From: Chondrosia reniformis
Taxonomy: Eukaryota; Porifera; Demospongiae; Chondrillida; Chondrillidae
Assembly (NCBI GenBank): GCA_947172415.1
Contig: OX359190.1
Coordinates: forward strand, 6,262,001 to 6,326,000
Length of the DNA stretch: 64,000 nt
Direction: 5' to 3'
Shown: one piece after another, positions 42,900 through 54,780 of the stretch
How the letters are laid out: each line of letters begins with the position of its first letter
Numbering within the stretch: the stretch's first letter is position 1
Notes under the pieces: model-generated
Databases searched by the model: none
Seen by the model: the letters and a program-made list of their open reading frames with translations, nothing else
Told to the model about the DNA's origin: nothing
Position numbers and translations under genes: made by a program

Positions 42900-45800
42900 A
42901 AATTCTCCACATTTAATGGAGAATGGTTCTGTATTCCAATTATTGGAATGAGCGAAGGTTTGAAGTTGACAGGCAGGTACTTAAGTCAAAGGGTGGTTTA
43001 TGTCATTCATTGGCATTACCTTTTTTATTCTACTGGGAAGTCTTTGTACTTGCAGTGGTTGTCATTTACGAAGTTCTTGAAATGCTCTCTCAAGACCTAC
43101 TCATGGAATTGCTGTTACCTTTCTCTATCTCTTCGGCTTTCGGGTGATGTAGAGACTAACCCTGGACCTACAAGATCGTCTCGAAAACTAAAGACAAAGA
43201 AACTTACCGTCATCCATCTAAATACCCGTAGTCTGCTACGGCACTTCAACGAACTTCAATATTTTGTTTCTATCACTTGCCCAGAGATTCTCTGCCTCTC
43301 TGAGAGACTTGATTGGACCTTTTATCAACAATTCTGAGGTTTATCTTCAAGGATATTCTCTTTTTGTTGAGATCGAAATCACTTAGGTGGAGGTGTTGCT
43401 TGTTATATATCCGACACCCTTTCTAGCAAAGTCATCTCCTGTGGGACTACTAATGCGGGTCTGGAGTATCTGTAGGTTGGTGTTGATGGGACTCTCCTTC
43501 CTTCACAGTTGTTGGTTGGCTGCTTCTATCGTCCTCCCAGCTCTCCTGTCCAGTCAGTGCACGACATATGTTCAACTATCGACAACATCCTCATCTCCAG
43601 TAAGTACTTCATTGCTTGTGGTGACTTTAATGTTGACTCTAGCAACCATCCAAGATCTTACATGACTTTGTCCACTCACGTCTCGTATCCAATTTGCCCT
43701 CCCACTCGTGTCTCTGAGAGCACCAACTCTATACTCGATTTATTCCTTATATCTCCTGATGTTCCTTATACCCAAGCCACAGTGTTAGATCATGCCATTA
43801 CTGATCATTATCCAATTAGCCTCTTAACATCCTGGTCATCTCCAATTAGCCTTTTCCTAAATCTATCTCCTCCTGCCACTCATTTAAGAAGTTTGATGCC
43901 TCCAAGTTCTTAGCTGACTTAGATCACATTCCCTGGCAGCTGATGGATTCATTTGCTGACATTGACGATAAGGTTAAGGTCTTTGAAACCCTTTTCCTTG
44001 GTGTTATCGATCTACATGCCTCTCTAAAGACCATAACAGTCAAAAGCCATCCAGCCCTCTGGATTTCTAAGCCTATCAGACGCGAAATGGACAAACGTAA
44101 CAAGCTACTTTAAGCCTTTCGCTCTAACCGATCCAATCAAAACTAGCAATTGTATAGGATCCAAAGAAATTTCGTCACCAACTTGCAGAGAAAAGCCAAG
44201 CAATCCCATTTCGCTCACCTCATTTCCAATAATACTCATCCATCCACTCTTTGTAGGGCTCTGAAGGCTGCCAATCCTCGTCAGTCTACACATAAGTGGA
44301 ACGCATTTAACTCTACCTACCAATGCATTGCAGATAAATTCAATGTTCACTTTACCTCCATCTCCAACTGTGCCTGCACCACTCTATCAGACCTATATCA
44401 ACCTTCTTCGAATCCACCCACCTCAGCTTTGTCCCCAACCACCGAAGACTGGTGTAAATCATCTCTCTCAGGAATAAACATCAACAAAGGTACTGGCTCT
44501 GATGGAATTACTTGCTTCCATGCTCAAGCTAGCTTCTTCAGTTATCATGAAGCCCATCTGCTCCATCTTCAATCATTCTATCCTAACCTCCACCTTTCCA
44601 ACTTCATGGAAGCATGCCATCGTCCTCCCTCTCCACAAAGGTGATGATCCTTTCAGCCCCTCCAATTACCGTCCTATATCCATCCTACCTGCTTGCAGCA
44701 AGGTTCTTGAAAGGCATGTTAAACATCAGTTCTACCGTCATCTTTCTGAGAATGGCCTTATCTATCCATTGCAATCTGGTTTTCACCCTGGCCACTCCAC
44801 CACCACATCTTTGTTATTTTGTACTGATACTTGGTCCAAAGCCCTTGATTCTGGCAAGTTTGTAGCCACTCTGTTCAACGACGTGCCTAAAGCCTTTGAC
44901 ACAGTAAATCACTCACCTATTCTCAGCAAACTCACCCACCTGGGTTTTGATCCATCTACTGTGTACTGGTTTAGATCCTACCTAGCCAACCGTTCCCAAT
45001 CTACTCATGTGGAAGGTCACACCTCTACCTCTCGACCTCTGTCTTCAGGAGTTCCCCAAGGATCCATCCTAGGCCCTTCTCTGTTCTCAGCTTTCATTAA
45101 TGATTTACCTGATACCATTACTGACTCTACCACCGTCCTATTTGCCGATGACACCACTATATTCATTGCAGGCCATGATATCTCAAATATTACCTACACC
45201 CTGCAGAACTGACTTAACCTTGTTAATTTTTGGATGAAATCCAATGGTCTTAAGTTAAACCCTCTGAAGACCAACTCCATGCTACTCCATTCTAGTCATA
45301 AGACTAATCTTCCCCCACTTAACCTCTCCGTGGCAGTCACACTATTAAGCAAGTTTGAGTCTACAAATTTCTTGATATCCAAATTAACAACACCCTGACT
45401 TGGAAGGACCATATTGACTTTATCGTTTCCAAAGCTTCCCGGCAGATCAACATCTTACGTAGGCTATCTTGGTTCCTCCCAACACCCTTGAGGTTTTTAT
45501 TCTACAAATCCTACATTATGCCTATCTTTGATTACTGTGATGTTGTGTAGCAGCGATGTACATCCCAGGAATCAACTAGGCTAGAGCGTCTCCACAATCT
45601 AGCCATCAAAAGCATTCTACACAAGAGTCGCTTTGACTCTGCCTCTTACGCCAGATAACAGTTCGGGGTTACATCCTTGGATCACAGAAGGCATCTCCAC
45701 TTGGCATAGCAGGTTTTTAAATCTGTTAAGGGCATACACCCCCCTTATCTTAAAGACCTATTTAAAACCCCAACCACCACTACCACGCAAGAGAGAGTGC

Positions 45801-46254
45801 ATCTGACTTCAACCTTCCTCCTGTGAAAACCAAAATGGGTAAACAGTCCTACACCTACTGCGGCACCGCCATCTGGAGATCACTTCCTACAGATGCAAAG
45901 ACAGCCTCAACCCTGGCCATGTTCTCAGTGCTTGCTGGTAATTCTATAAACACTTAACCTATTATTGTTCTTAATTTGACTTAAATTATTTTACTTATTT
46001 TTGTGTATTATACTCACTCCCATTTCCTGTAAATTGGTATTTACTATTTCCTGTATTATATCACCCTAGTTATTTCTTGTACATGACAATTAGGCCTTAT
46101 ATTTTCGACCAGCTTTTCCACCACTCATGCTCTTATTCTCATCTTAATCAATTTTTTTTCAACCCCCACCTTTAATATACTGGGTGCCTAGTATAGTAGC
46201 CAATGGCTAAAGGCCTCCCCAGTCTAAATAAGATACTTGACTTGACTTGACTCT
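42900..46254 (+). mobile_element. CR1/L2-like LINE, copy B, with endonuclease and RT
   Basis: Longer sister of copy A. From 42948 a frame leads through a hydrophobic stretch to SGDVETNPGP (2A-like), then an APE-type endonuclease in shifted pieces: LTVIHLNTRSLLRHFNELQ, CGDFNVDSSNHPRS, TDHYPISLL. RT: SNYRPISILPACSKVLERHV, KAFDTVNHSP, SGVPQGSILGPSLFSAFIND, catalytic VLFADDTTIF (intact, unlike copy A). A stop at 45210 and frameshifts upstream make it non-functional. The 3' end has repeated CTTGACTTGA units. The 5' border is not fixed. It lies in C2CD5 intron 3 in the gene's orientation. Confidence 0.85.
43143..43169 (+). other. 2A-like ribosome-skipping motif in LINE copy B
   Basis: GDVETNPGP fits the 2A consensus D-(V/I)-E-x-N-P-G-P exactly, preceded by LSLRLS. 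2A sequences cause the ribosome to skip the last Gly-Pro bond and are documented in some APE-type LINEs as well as in RNA viruses. Here it precedes the endonuclease. Confidence 0.85.
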
Positions 46255-47498
46255 TATGTTGGCAAGGTGTGAATCAAGGCAGTAGTAAATTATTCTTCAG
46301 CTTCTTCTACTCTGATCAAGTTCTTGTTGTGGTTAAATAGGGTGGGTTTCAGTTTGGTATCCAACTCTTCATTAGAATCCGTCCCATTAATGGCATATCT
46401 GTTGTCCATTTCTGGGTAACAGCGGCTGCTGCTTTTGTGTGAGGGGTCTCCATATGACCATCTGGTACCACTGAAGCACCAATAAACCCAGAGAAGATAT
46501 AGCAAGAATGAGATAGTATGTTAGGTACATGTGACAATTCCTTATGGAATTTCAATTAAGTCCTCAGTAATCCATTGAGGAATTCCTTGAGTATCTGCTC
46601 AGAAAATTGAGGCACGATTTTGGAACTTAACAGACAAAAATTTGAGGAATCTGAGGAATGTGTGTGACTTCGGTGACTCCAAGAAATAGTCCTACGTACA
46701 TAATCTCAGAAGAAGTTACCAATGTGATTCTCAAGATGATAACATTATGCTTTATCTGTAACATATGAGACAATGTAAGGTTTAGTACCTTTCTAGTATT
46801 TAAAACAACCAATAGACAGTAGGTGTGATTTTGACGTCACTTACCGGAAGTGGGTCTGTCACTGGAATTTTCAGTTTTTTTCTTGAAAATCTTGGTCCTG
46901 GACTAATTTTTTCAGAAAAAAAACTCAGAAAATTTTGGTCCTAGATCTAATACTAGAGGGACCAAAATTTTCAAGAAGAAAGCTGAAAATTTTGGTCCAA
47001 TAGTTTAGTCGGCAATTATAAAAAATATTATGGATATAAAGTAAAAATTTTAAGGCAGCTGTGAATGCATTTTGGTCCACATGCAAGTTAATATATAGTT
47101 CTGTACAATAAAAATATATAACTACAGTAAATGCAAAAAAAGGATAAGAAAAACCTAGTTCATGCATCTTTCTGTTCATGTTTATAAGTAAGAACAAAAG
47201 AAACTAGGAACACAGAGGACAAAACCGAGATAAAGTTGAATATGAAAAAATCTCATTGGGGACATTAACACAGGTTACATGAAACCATTTCGTACATTTA
47301 CTGCTTTCTGCCATGTCTGCTCCAACAATCTCAGGCATATGGCATCGTTCGTATCAACTAGTATCCCTACTTCAGAACAATTTTCAAGGTACCAAAATTT
47401 CCAAAAAGTTTGGTCCGGTGAAAAATTTGGTCCGCCCAGACCAAACTTTTTGTGACATCTGTCACTTTGGAATACATGCAGAGCATTAGTATGATGAA
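46255..47498. other. C2CD5 intron 3, repeats, no exon recognised
   Basis: GGACCAAAATTTTC-type strings occur in both orientations (46890-47000 and 47385-47455), suggesting remains of inverted-repeat elements. A minus-strand stretch at 46480-46330 (DGHMETPHTKAAAAVTQKW) looks protein-like but is unrecognised. Confidence 0.4.
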
Positions 47499-47966
47499 CA
47501 TTTGTGCAGATTTTGGTTGTGGGAACAGGGGTGACAGAAACAAACAGTAGCATTTCTTCCAACTACCCTCAGTTGTCACTCACCAAGATGAGCAAACGTT
47601 GGATCTGACGACGAGAAGGAGAGCTGAGTGGCTCAAACGGATACGCAGGGACGATCTCAGGCCAGCAAACTACCCATACACCTGTGTCTGCTCAGATCAT
47701 TTCCTATCTGGATTGCCTTCTTTGTTCTGTGGTACAGAGAATCCTGACTGGGCACCATCCTTGAAGCTAGGGTATGCATCAAACAGAATTCCGAGTGGTG
47801 ACAGATCAGAGCGTGCCGAGAGATGAGCGAGTCAGAAGTTTCAATGGGAAGCTGAAGTGACCAGCTCCCATGAAGACATAAAGGAAATTTTGGGAGTGGA
47901 GATTCAGACAGATATGTCAGCTACCCAAGTGGAAGAGATGCATCAGGAGATATCAGCACTATATTA
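47499..47966 (+). pseudogene. THAP-domain fragment of a transposon or gene
   Basis: CADFGCGNRGDRNKQ, then TAG, then HFFQLPSVV, RRRAEWLKRIRRDDLRPANY, PYTCVCSDHFLSGLPS and NPDWAPSLKLGY. The C-x4-C ... C-x2-H spacing, the central W and the DWAPSL tail make it a full THAP zinc finger. The TAG at 47548-47550 and a frameshift near 47824 break it. After the shift, KFQWEAEVTSSHEDIKEILG is a helix-like region like that after THAP in THAP-linked transposases. LINE copy C cuts it off at 47967. Confidence 0.75.
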
Positions 47967-49085
47967 TGTTATGTTTATGTTATCTTATTTATACTGGGAC
48001 AACCACTAGCCAAAAATTGGCTACAATCAAGGTGCTCAGTGAAAAGTGAGATAATTATGGAAAAAGTGATAAGGTGGTAACAAGAGATTTGAACGATTTA
48101 AAGATGAACAAAAATCAAAAATGCCTAAGTGTCCATATACCATTAAATTATTAAATAAGTAATATTAATACATGGAAAAAAACATTAAATAATATATATA
48201 CAAGCAATGTGAATGATACATTTACATAAAATTAAAAGTTAAGAATAGAAGTATGATTTAACATATGAGATAAAGCCACTAAGGGTTTTCATCACTTTTA
48301 AACTCTCAGGTAGGGAGTTCCACAACTTTGCTCCTTGAAACTGAATGTCTTCTTCCCAAAGTTAGTCAAATGTCGAGGAAGGTGAAGAGCACCATGTAGT
48401 GAGGCTTGTGTTTTATATTAGTGAATAGTAGACGCTGGATTCAAAAGAGGGTCCAAATAGCCTGGACCAAGATGGTTTAGAGTCCTAAACACAGATAAAG
48501 CTAAATGGACCTTCCTTTTGGCAAGAAGTGAAGACCAGTTAAGCTGACTTCTAACCCAGGTGGCAGACATGGATCTCCTTTCTTTGAGAATGATTCGTCC
48601 TGCAAAGTTCTGCAGCTTCTCTAACTTTCCAGCCTGTGTATCTGTACAACAATTCCATACTACGTCAAGTAGTCGAATGATGGAAGGAATATAGGATATA
48701 TAAAATGCAATTAAGGCACGCCTTGGCAGGAACTGCGACAGATGTCTGAGCAAATTAATGTTTCTGGAAACCTTATTTGTGATAGATGATATATGATTTT
48801 CCCAAGTAAGATGTTTGTTAACCATAACACCCAAGAATTTAAAACAGGACACCGGTTCAATTCGTGTACCCAGAAGTACGACTTCCAGAGTAGGAGGATG
48901 ATTTCTAGCCGAATGGAGGAGCATGCATTTGATTTTCTGAAGGTGCAAGTGAAGTAAGTTCATCGACATCCAGTCATAACAATTATTCAAAGCTGATGAT
49001 AAAGTTTGATGAATTTTTGTAACAGACGAGACTACAACATACACTGTGGTGTCATCAGCAAAGAGGATTGTGGTGCAGTCCAAAC
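47967..49085 (-). mobile_element. LINE copy C (second family), 5'-truncated
   Basis: Minus-strand RT from palm to 3' end: TTILFADDTTVYVVVSS, NNCYDWMSMNLLHLHLQK, FKFLGVMVNKHLTWENHISS, FYISYIPSIIRLLDVVWNCC, KLEKLQNFAGRIILKERRSM. Mostly one open frame (49140-48418), so relatively young or well preserved. The tail (ATAACATAAACATAACATAA on its own strand) matches that of copy D at 52284-52322. It faces copy D across C2CD5 exons 4-6. Confidence 0.9.
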
Positions 49086-49136
49086 CGCATGATTCACAGA
49101 AGATCAAGATAAAGAAAAAGACAAAGACTCCCAGGA

Positions 49137-49391
49137 TCACTGATGAAGGGTGGAATTCCCAGAAACGGCTGTCTGACCCAGTGGAGAAGAAGATGAAAGA
49201 AGGGAAAAGAAGGAAGAAAAGAACACTGATCGCTGGTGCTCCTTCAGTCGTGCGGCCAAGGACCTCTTGGACTGTCCAACATAGGAGCTATTGCAGTCCT
49301 TGCATGGGATTCTGTACACTATCCCACTGCGTGCCTCCTGGGGTATAGGATAGACAGATGCTGTGTTGTAATTTGATTTAAATGCTATCAT
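49137..49391 (-). mobile_element. Penelope-like GIY-YIG fragment plus end repeat
   Basis: RSGIVYRIPCKDCNSSYVGQ and SKRSLAARLKEHQRS form the GIY-YIG core with its Arg/Glu-His block. After KEHQRS the frame enters TTC/TCT-rich repeat sequence and the complement of the hammerhead-like core, so the nuclease C-terminus is lost. Confidence 0.8.
49140..49165 (+). ncRNA. Hammerhead-like core (plus strand)
   Basis: CTGATGA, a GGG-TGGAATT-CCC hairpin, then AGAAAC. This resembles the hammerhead core except for one A before GAAA. The same string at 38697-38722 also has the extra A. Antisense to the adjoining GIY-YIG frame. Confidence 0.35.
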
Positions 49392-49556
49392 TGTACCTGG
49401 CTGAATACACCTGTAGTAGCTAACTAAACTAAACTGATTTGTAGCCCTACTTCATCATTCTTGCTGCTATTGAACCAGCCTGTCCTCATCACTGTTTATG
49501 TGTGACTAGGTAGCTCTCCTACGTATGCAGAATATTAGTTTTGTTTCCATTTTTAG

Positions 49557-50036
49557 CATCTACAGTTCCTCAAAATCTGCACCCTGTGACTATCTGTGGA
49601 CTAGTGGAGGGACTGGTGGTGAGTGATGATCCAGAATTTCAGGTTAGTGGCTTAAGCAATTGGAAGTATCACTGAGTTACTGTTAGAGGGCTTTCATATT
49701 CTATATTCAGTGGTTTGACAGGATAAGGAGAAGCAGAGCATCAAATGAGGCACGGCAGCTTCTTTTTATGAAGCTTTCAGGGAAACTGCAAAGAATTATT
49801 GGACAGAAAGCAATTGAACTAGGTGGAAATGCTGTTCTTGGGTGTGTTAAGATTCTGAGTGGGTTTAGTGTATGGGTATCAATTTTTCTTCTTGTTTATA
49901 GGTATAGGCAGCATTTTGACTTGGAAGGAGATTCAGGGATTGTAGTAAGAGGTTATGGTACAAGTGTGCTTCTATCTGTGGCTAATAATGAAACTATGAG
50001 AGACATCTCAACTGAAGAAAGGGATGGAAATATTAT
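49557..50036 (+). CDS. C2CD5: C2CD5-like gene, exons 4-6
   Basis: Exon 4 (49557-49642): TSTVPQNLHPVTICGLVEGL, VVSDDPEFQ, phase 0 donor CAG|GTTAGT. Exon 5 (49711-49841): WFDRIRRSRASNEARQLLFM, GKLQRIIGQKAIELGGNAVL, donor G|GTGTGT in phase 2. Exon 6 (49902-50036): GYRQHFDLEGDSGIVVRGYG, ending in phase 2 at AT|GTAAGT. W.DRIR..RASNEAR and QCFDLEGESGLVVRAIGT-like sequence are diagnostic of C2CD5. The introns here are only 68 and 60 nt, unlike the transposon-filled neighbours. The intron between exons 5 and 6 has no in-frame length, so splicing is required. Confidence 0.9.
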
Positions 50037-50289
50037 GTAAGTAAATATATGGATTACAATTTTGATATAATTCATGAAATATAGTGGTGGGTGGTATGGG
50101 AATTCCATACCAGTATTTGGTGTGACTAAAATATCACGATATACCGGTAATCATTTATTATTATATAATCAAGTATACAACACAAGGTATAGACAAGCAT
50201 ATAGCATTAATTTGTAATACAATACAGAAACTATAGATTCTTAGCTAGAAGTACAAGCATGTTAAGATTGTTGGCTTGAGCATACTATG

Positions 50290-52322
50290 CTTTTTGGAAC
50301 AAATATTCATTATCTACTGACTGGGCTGCTTATAAGCTTCCAAGAAACAGAGTCACCAGTCTTCTTCGTAAGAGTGAGAAGTCTTACTATGAACAGCTTA
50401 ATGCCAAGTCACCTTCACCTGCTACATTGTGGTCTTGTTTAAAGTCTGTACTACCACAGCCTGTATCAAGTTGGGACTCATTTAACTGTGAACCACTTGT
50501 TTTGGCCAACAGACTTACGTAACAAGCATTTTAATGCTATCTCATCCCAGTGCTCAGCTACCAGAAACTTACTTCAATCTCCTGTCGGAGCTTCTAATCT
50601 GTTTGAACTTCAGTTTAATTGTGGTGATAAAAGACTTACTTACAAACTATCGACCTGTTTCCTTGTTGCCAACTAGTAGTAAGCTTATTGAACCTGTGAT
50701 TCGTTCCCTACTTTCTTCTTATCTTGATGGAAACGATCTTCTATACCCCCTTCAATCAGGATTTAGGAAGAGGCATTCCACTGCAACAATACTGTTAAGA
50801 GCTACAAGTGATTGGTACTGGGCACTTGATAATGGTCTCTATGTTGGTGTACTGTTTCTTGATGTGACAAAAGCATTTGACACTGTAGATCATAATGTTC
50901 TTATATCTAAACTGTCATCGTATGGTGTGTCGTCACCTTCTTTACAATGGTTCGAATCTTGTTTATCCAATCACCAACACAGTACTTTAATAGGTGATGC
51001 AAATTCTTCAACTTTACAGGTAAATGCTGGTGTTCCACAAGGGTCTGTTTTGGGTCCTAGTCTATTCTCTGTCCTTGTAAACGACCTCCCATCTGCATGC
51101 AGTTTGGACTGCACCACAATCCTCTTTGCTGATGACACCACAGTGTATGTTGTAGTCTCGTCTGTTACAAAAATTATTCAAACTTTATTGTCAGCTTTGA
51201 ATAATTGTTATGATTGGATGTCGAGGAACTTACTTTACTTGAACCTTTAGAAAACCAAATACATGCTCCTCCATTCTACTAGAAAACATCCTCCTACTCT
51301 GGAAGTCGTACTTCTGGGTACTTGAATTGAACTGGAGTCCTGTTTTAAATTCCTGGGTGTTATGGTGTTATGGGTGTTAAAGAAAGGAGATCCACGTCTG
51401 CCACCTGGGTTAGAAGTCAGCTTAACTGGTCTTCTCTTCTTGTCAAAAGGAAGGTCCATTTAACTTTATCTGTGTTTAGGACTCTAGATCATCTTGGTCC
51501 AGGCTATTTAGACCCTATTTTGGATCCAGCATCTTCTATTCACCAATATAATACACGAGCCTCACCACATGGTGCTCTTCACCTTCCTTGACCTCTGACT
51601 AACCTTGGAAAGAAGACATTTAGTTTTCAAAGAGCAGAGTTGTGAAACTCCTTACCCGAGAGTCTAAAAATGATCAAAACCCTTAGTGGCTTAAGCTTTC
51701 ATGTTATATCATACTTTTATTCTTAAATTTTAATTTATGTAATATACCATTCACATTAATTGCTTTAATGTTTTTGTTCATGTACGTATTATCACTCATC
51801 TAATAATTTGATTGTATATGGACACTTAGAGCCTTTTGATTTCTTGAAATCGGTCAAATTTCTTGTTACCACCTTATCACGTTTTTCATAATTATCTCAT
51901 TTACTGGGCACCTTGATTGTAGCCTATGTATATGTTGGCTAGTGGTTGTCCCAGTATAAACAAGTAGTTTGAGTTTAAAAACTCGAACTACTTGGCCGCA
52001 TCGTTGGGATTTAATATATATATTTGTAATACTAACGATTGAGGACGCTTAAGTGTCTTGAACTTTATAAATAACGATGGAAAAGCTTCGTTAACTAAAG
52101 CTTCCTGAACGCCACCATTTGCAAAAACGATGTATCGACGTATAAAATAAGTGTTACAATAGTTGCGTATGAACCCGTATTATATATATATATATATATA
52201 TATATATCTTTCCGTAACATGAAGCCGTACAACGTAATCGGCAAATGAAAACAATATAAGGGGCTGCCACAGGCAGCCCCTAAAAAGATAACATAAACAT
52301 AAACATAAACATAAACATAAAC
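50290..52322 (+). mobile_element. LINE copy D (same family as copy C), interrupted
   Basis: RT reads LTNYRPVSLLPTSSKLIEPV, QSGFRKRHSTATILLRATSD, VLFLDVTKAFDTVDHNVLIS, AGVPQGSVLGPSLFSVLVND and catalytic TTILFADDTTVYVV. The frame 50534-51250 is open. After FKFLGVMV about 190 nt present in copy C are deleted before KERRSTSATWVRSQLN. The 3' region ends at 51965, is interrupted by repeat X (51966-52283), and resumes with the AACATAAACATA tail to 52322. It lies in C2CD5 intron 6, in the gene's orientation. Confidence 0.9.
51966..52283 (-). repeat. Repeat X, uninterrupted copy inside LINE D tail
   Basis: Comparison with LINE copy C shows the tail CAGTATAAATAAGATAACAT split here by about 318 bp. The insert has a palindromic end (TAGTTTGAGTTTAAAAACTC then GAACTA), a TA run (52180-52206) and an AGGGGCTGCC...GGCAGCCCCT palindrome at the other end. 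Confidence 0.75.
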
Positions 52323-53060
52323 AAGTTTCCTTCAATGTTCCCAGTTCTTGACACACTCGCACATCATCCTTGATAGCATTCCCAACTGCAAGATTGTGAA
52401 TATGGCCAAAACAAGAGAGGCGAATTCAGGCCAAGCAAGATAACGATCAGCAGCCTGTGCTTGGCCCATTGTCTATGGTTAGATATGCCTGCTCTTCAGC
52501 TGGGATCCCCCTGACTCAGGTGTCTCCTGTAGCACTTTAATAATGTTTTCACTTCAGGTAGATGGAGGATCTGCAGGCTTCGGCTCTTCAGAGTTCACTC
52601 ATCTGTGATGTAGTGTAGTGTATACCTCATGTGTGGTTTGGTGGTGTGGTTTGACCACATAGCAGTTGTTGCAGTCAGAAACTCTGTACACTTAACTTCA
52701 GTTGCTACGATTTTACTAGTCTACATGTAGAGCTTGGGCTTTTACAGTGTTTGACAAGTATTTTCTGTTTGGAAGAATTAGGGATTGAAAAATTGTAAAA
52801 ACTGGTGGAAACCTTCCCTCTCGACCTAATAGATTGACATTATGTCTTTTGCCAGAGTGTGTGTCACCTGCACATGCCTTATTTAAATAACCAATCTCTT
52901 ACAATACTGTGATCTGTGTGAGTAAAAGGGGGTAGAACATAATCTCAGAAAATTAAAATATGTACACTGCAAAAGTAAAAATAACATTACAATATGGGTG
53001 CAAGAAAATCAGTTAATGATAAAAGGCACATGAGGGCTATGGGAGCCCAGACTCTGCTAA
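52323..53060. other. C2CD5 intron 6, no gene recognised
   Basis: No supported frame or clear repeat. Confidence 0.4.
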
Positions 53061-54190
53061 AATTCTTCTACAAAAAGTAATACACTGTTTGATTGTCTGA
53101 CCATAGCTCAAAAGTCATATACACATGTTTCATTAGTTTAGCTAGATATTTATACAGGTTACCTTCTAAGTTGGTAGAAGTTTCTTCCCAGTTCATTATA
53201 GTCCAGATGTCATAGGAGCATTCCAGGGATGTTTTGATAATGGCCTTCTCAAAATCTTTTTTCTCATGGTTCTTGATCTTCACCAGTTTGTAAACTCAAC
53301 TGAAACTTTCAACATTCAATAAACCTCTTGAGCCAACCTCCATTGACATGATATTGGCTTTATAGTTATTTTTCCTGGAGCTTTCAACAAGATGGTGGTA
53401 TCTCTGTTCCTTCCTTAGTCTGGCATCTGAGAATCCTGTTTTCAAAGGGACTGTCTGATCAAGAAGGTGAATGGATGTGTCATTCCATATGACAATATCG
53501 GGTATGGAGTCTGTGGAAAGTGGAAAATGATGTCCAGTATGTTGTCATGCCTCCTGTTTCTGTAGTTTTTGGAGGATAAATGTCTTGCTTGTGTCCCTGC
53601 AGTTGAATAGTGAGATGGTAGCTCCAAGGAATCTGAACTCTTCATTCTCAATAAAGGGTATTTCTTGATCGCCTAGGGACAAATTTGAGTTTGCTGGCCT
53701 ACCAGAAGAAGCTTGGATTGTCATATATAGAAGCACATTTTGGCACATTGGCCTTTAGTCCAGACCATTTAAGCCATTCAGCTGTGATGTTCAGTAGGGA
53801 TCGGCAAGAGGCTGGTCCATTACCGAGGAGGGAGGTATCATCAGCATATTGGAGTAGATTGCATGAGTGAGTTGATTGAGAGATGGAGTATCCGTGCTGT
53901 TCAGCTGGGGTGATAGTGTCCGCTAGAGTGTTCATTACAGCCTTAAAGATGACAACCGAGAGGGGGTATCCTTAAAAATTCCTATTTCAATTGGCAAGGG
54001 ATCAGTTGACCAGTTCTTGGTTTTAATTATTCTTGTTTGGTTGGTATATAGGTCGGCCACTATATGTAGAGACAATTGGTCTGGGGCATGGCAATGCTTT
54101 AAGGAATACTAGATTAGAGCATGATGGACACTACCGTAGGCATTGGCTAGATCTATCCAACAGACTGCTAGCAATTTGTGGCTTTCGAAA
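53061..54190 (-). mobile_element. Third LINE type, RT palm to 3' end, decayed
   Basis: The minus strand reads WIDLANAYGSVHHALI (palm A; stop directly after), KNWSTDPLPIEIGIFKGYPL, LLQYADDTSLLGNGPASCRS (catalytic YADD retained), LKANVPKCAS, ENEEFRFLGATISLF and further down SMEVGSRGLLN and FEKAIIKTSLECSYDIW. These are blocks of a LINE type distinct from copies A-D. Several stops and frame changes. Confidence 0.75.
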
Positions 54191-54498
54191 CTTGTACCTG
54201 CAATTTTACTACATACACAATGTATTTCACCTATTTATTATGTATATGTGTATGTATATGAGTTCAGTGGTTTTCATAAGAGCATCAGCAATAGTAATTG
54301 CATACAAGTTATTGAACGTTTCGACCATGAAAGTCTTCATTGTATTCCTTTGTCCATGTTGATGCAGAGGGGTCTTCTTTATCCAAATAACTTCTTTTAT
54401 CTTTCTTATGATTTTGTGTGATTCTTGGGTAGTTACTTTTGCTTCATCCCATTTATGTATGTATTGTATGTAAAGTACTTCCGCATTCTGTTACTAAG
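54191..54498. repeat. Penelope-like end-repeat remnant
   Basis: GAACGTTTCGACCATGAAAG then TCTTCATTG (54317-54345) is a decayed form of the string at 32155-32184 (core reads CAATGA instead of CTGATGA on the minus strand). It lies between two LINE fragments. Confidence 0.45.
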
Positions 54499-54780
54499 CT
54501 AGCTAGTCAGTTTTGCTTGTGCCACTTCAGCTATTCTCCTTGTCAGCTGACTCCACTCGAGTCTGTTTGTTACTAGCTGTCTCGCGTGCTCAAGATTGGC
54601 CTTGCAGATGGCATCCAGTACTCTGTAGATTGGCATTGAGCACCACTGGTAGTGTAGTCTGTGTTCGTCCTCTCCAGCTTGGTATACTAGTAGTTGGTTG
54701 AAGGTATTTATCAATTGCCATCTTGCTGGTATGTTTTGGGGCATCCTCAATACATGTCCAATAATCTCCATCAGGCCTCA
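54499..54780 (-). mobile_element. C-terminal fragment of an RTE/jockey-like LINE
   Basis: IIGHVLRMPQNIPARWQLIN then YQWCSMPIYRVLDAI and LEHARQLVTNRLEWSQLTRR. GHVLRM and the final DRxxWR-like block are typical of the C-terminus of LINE reverse-transcriptase proteins. No RT core adjoins it. Confidence 0.6.

Noticed and set aside
49046..49348. Plus-strand Lys-rich ORF
   Set aside because: Antisense of LINE copy C and the GIY-YIG fragment, running through an AAGAAGG-rich repeat.
52180..52362. Cys/Leu-repeat minus-strand ORF
   Set aside because: Translation of the CATAAA tail repeat and TA run of LINE D and repeat X.
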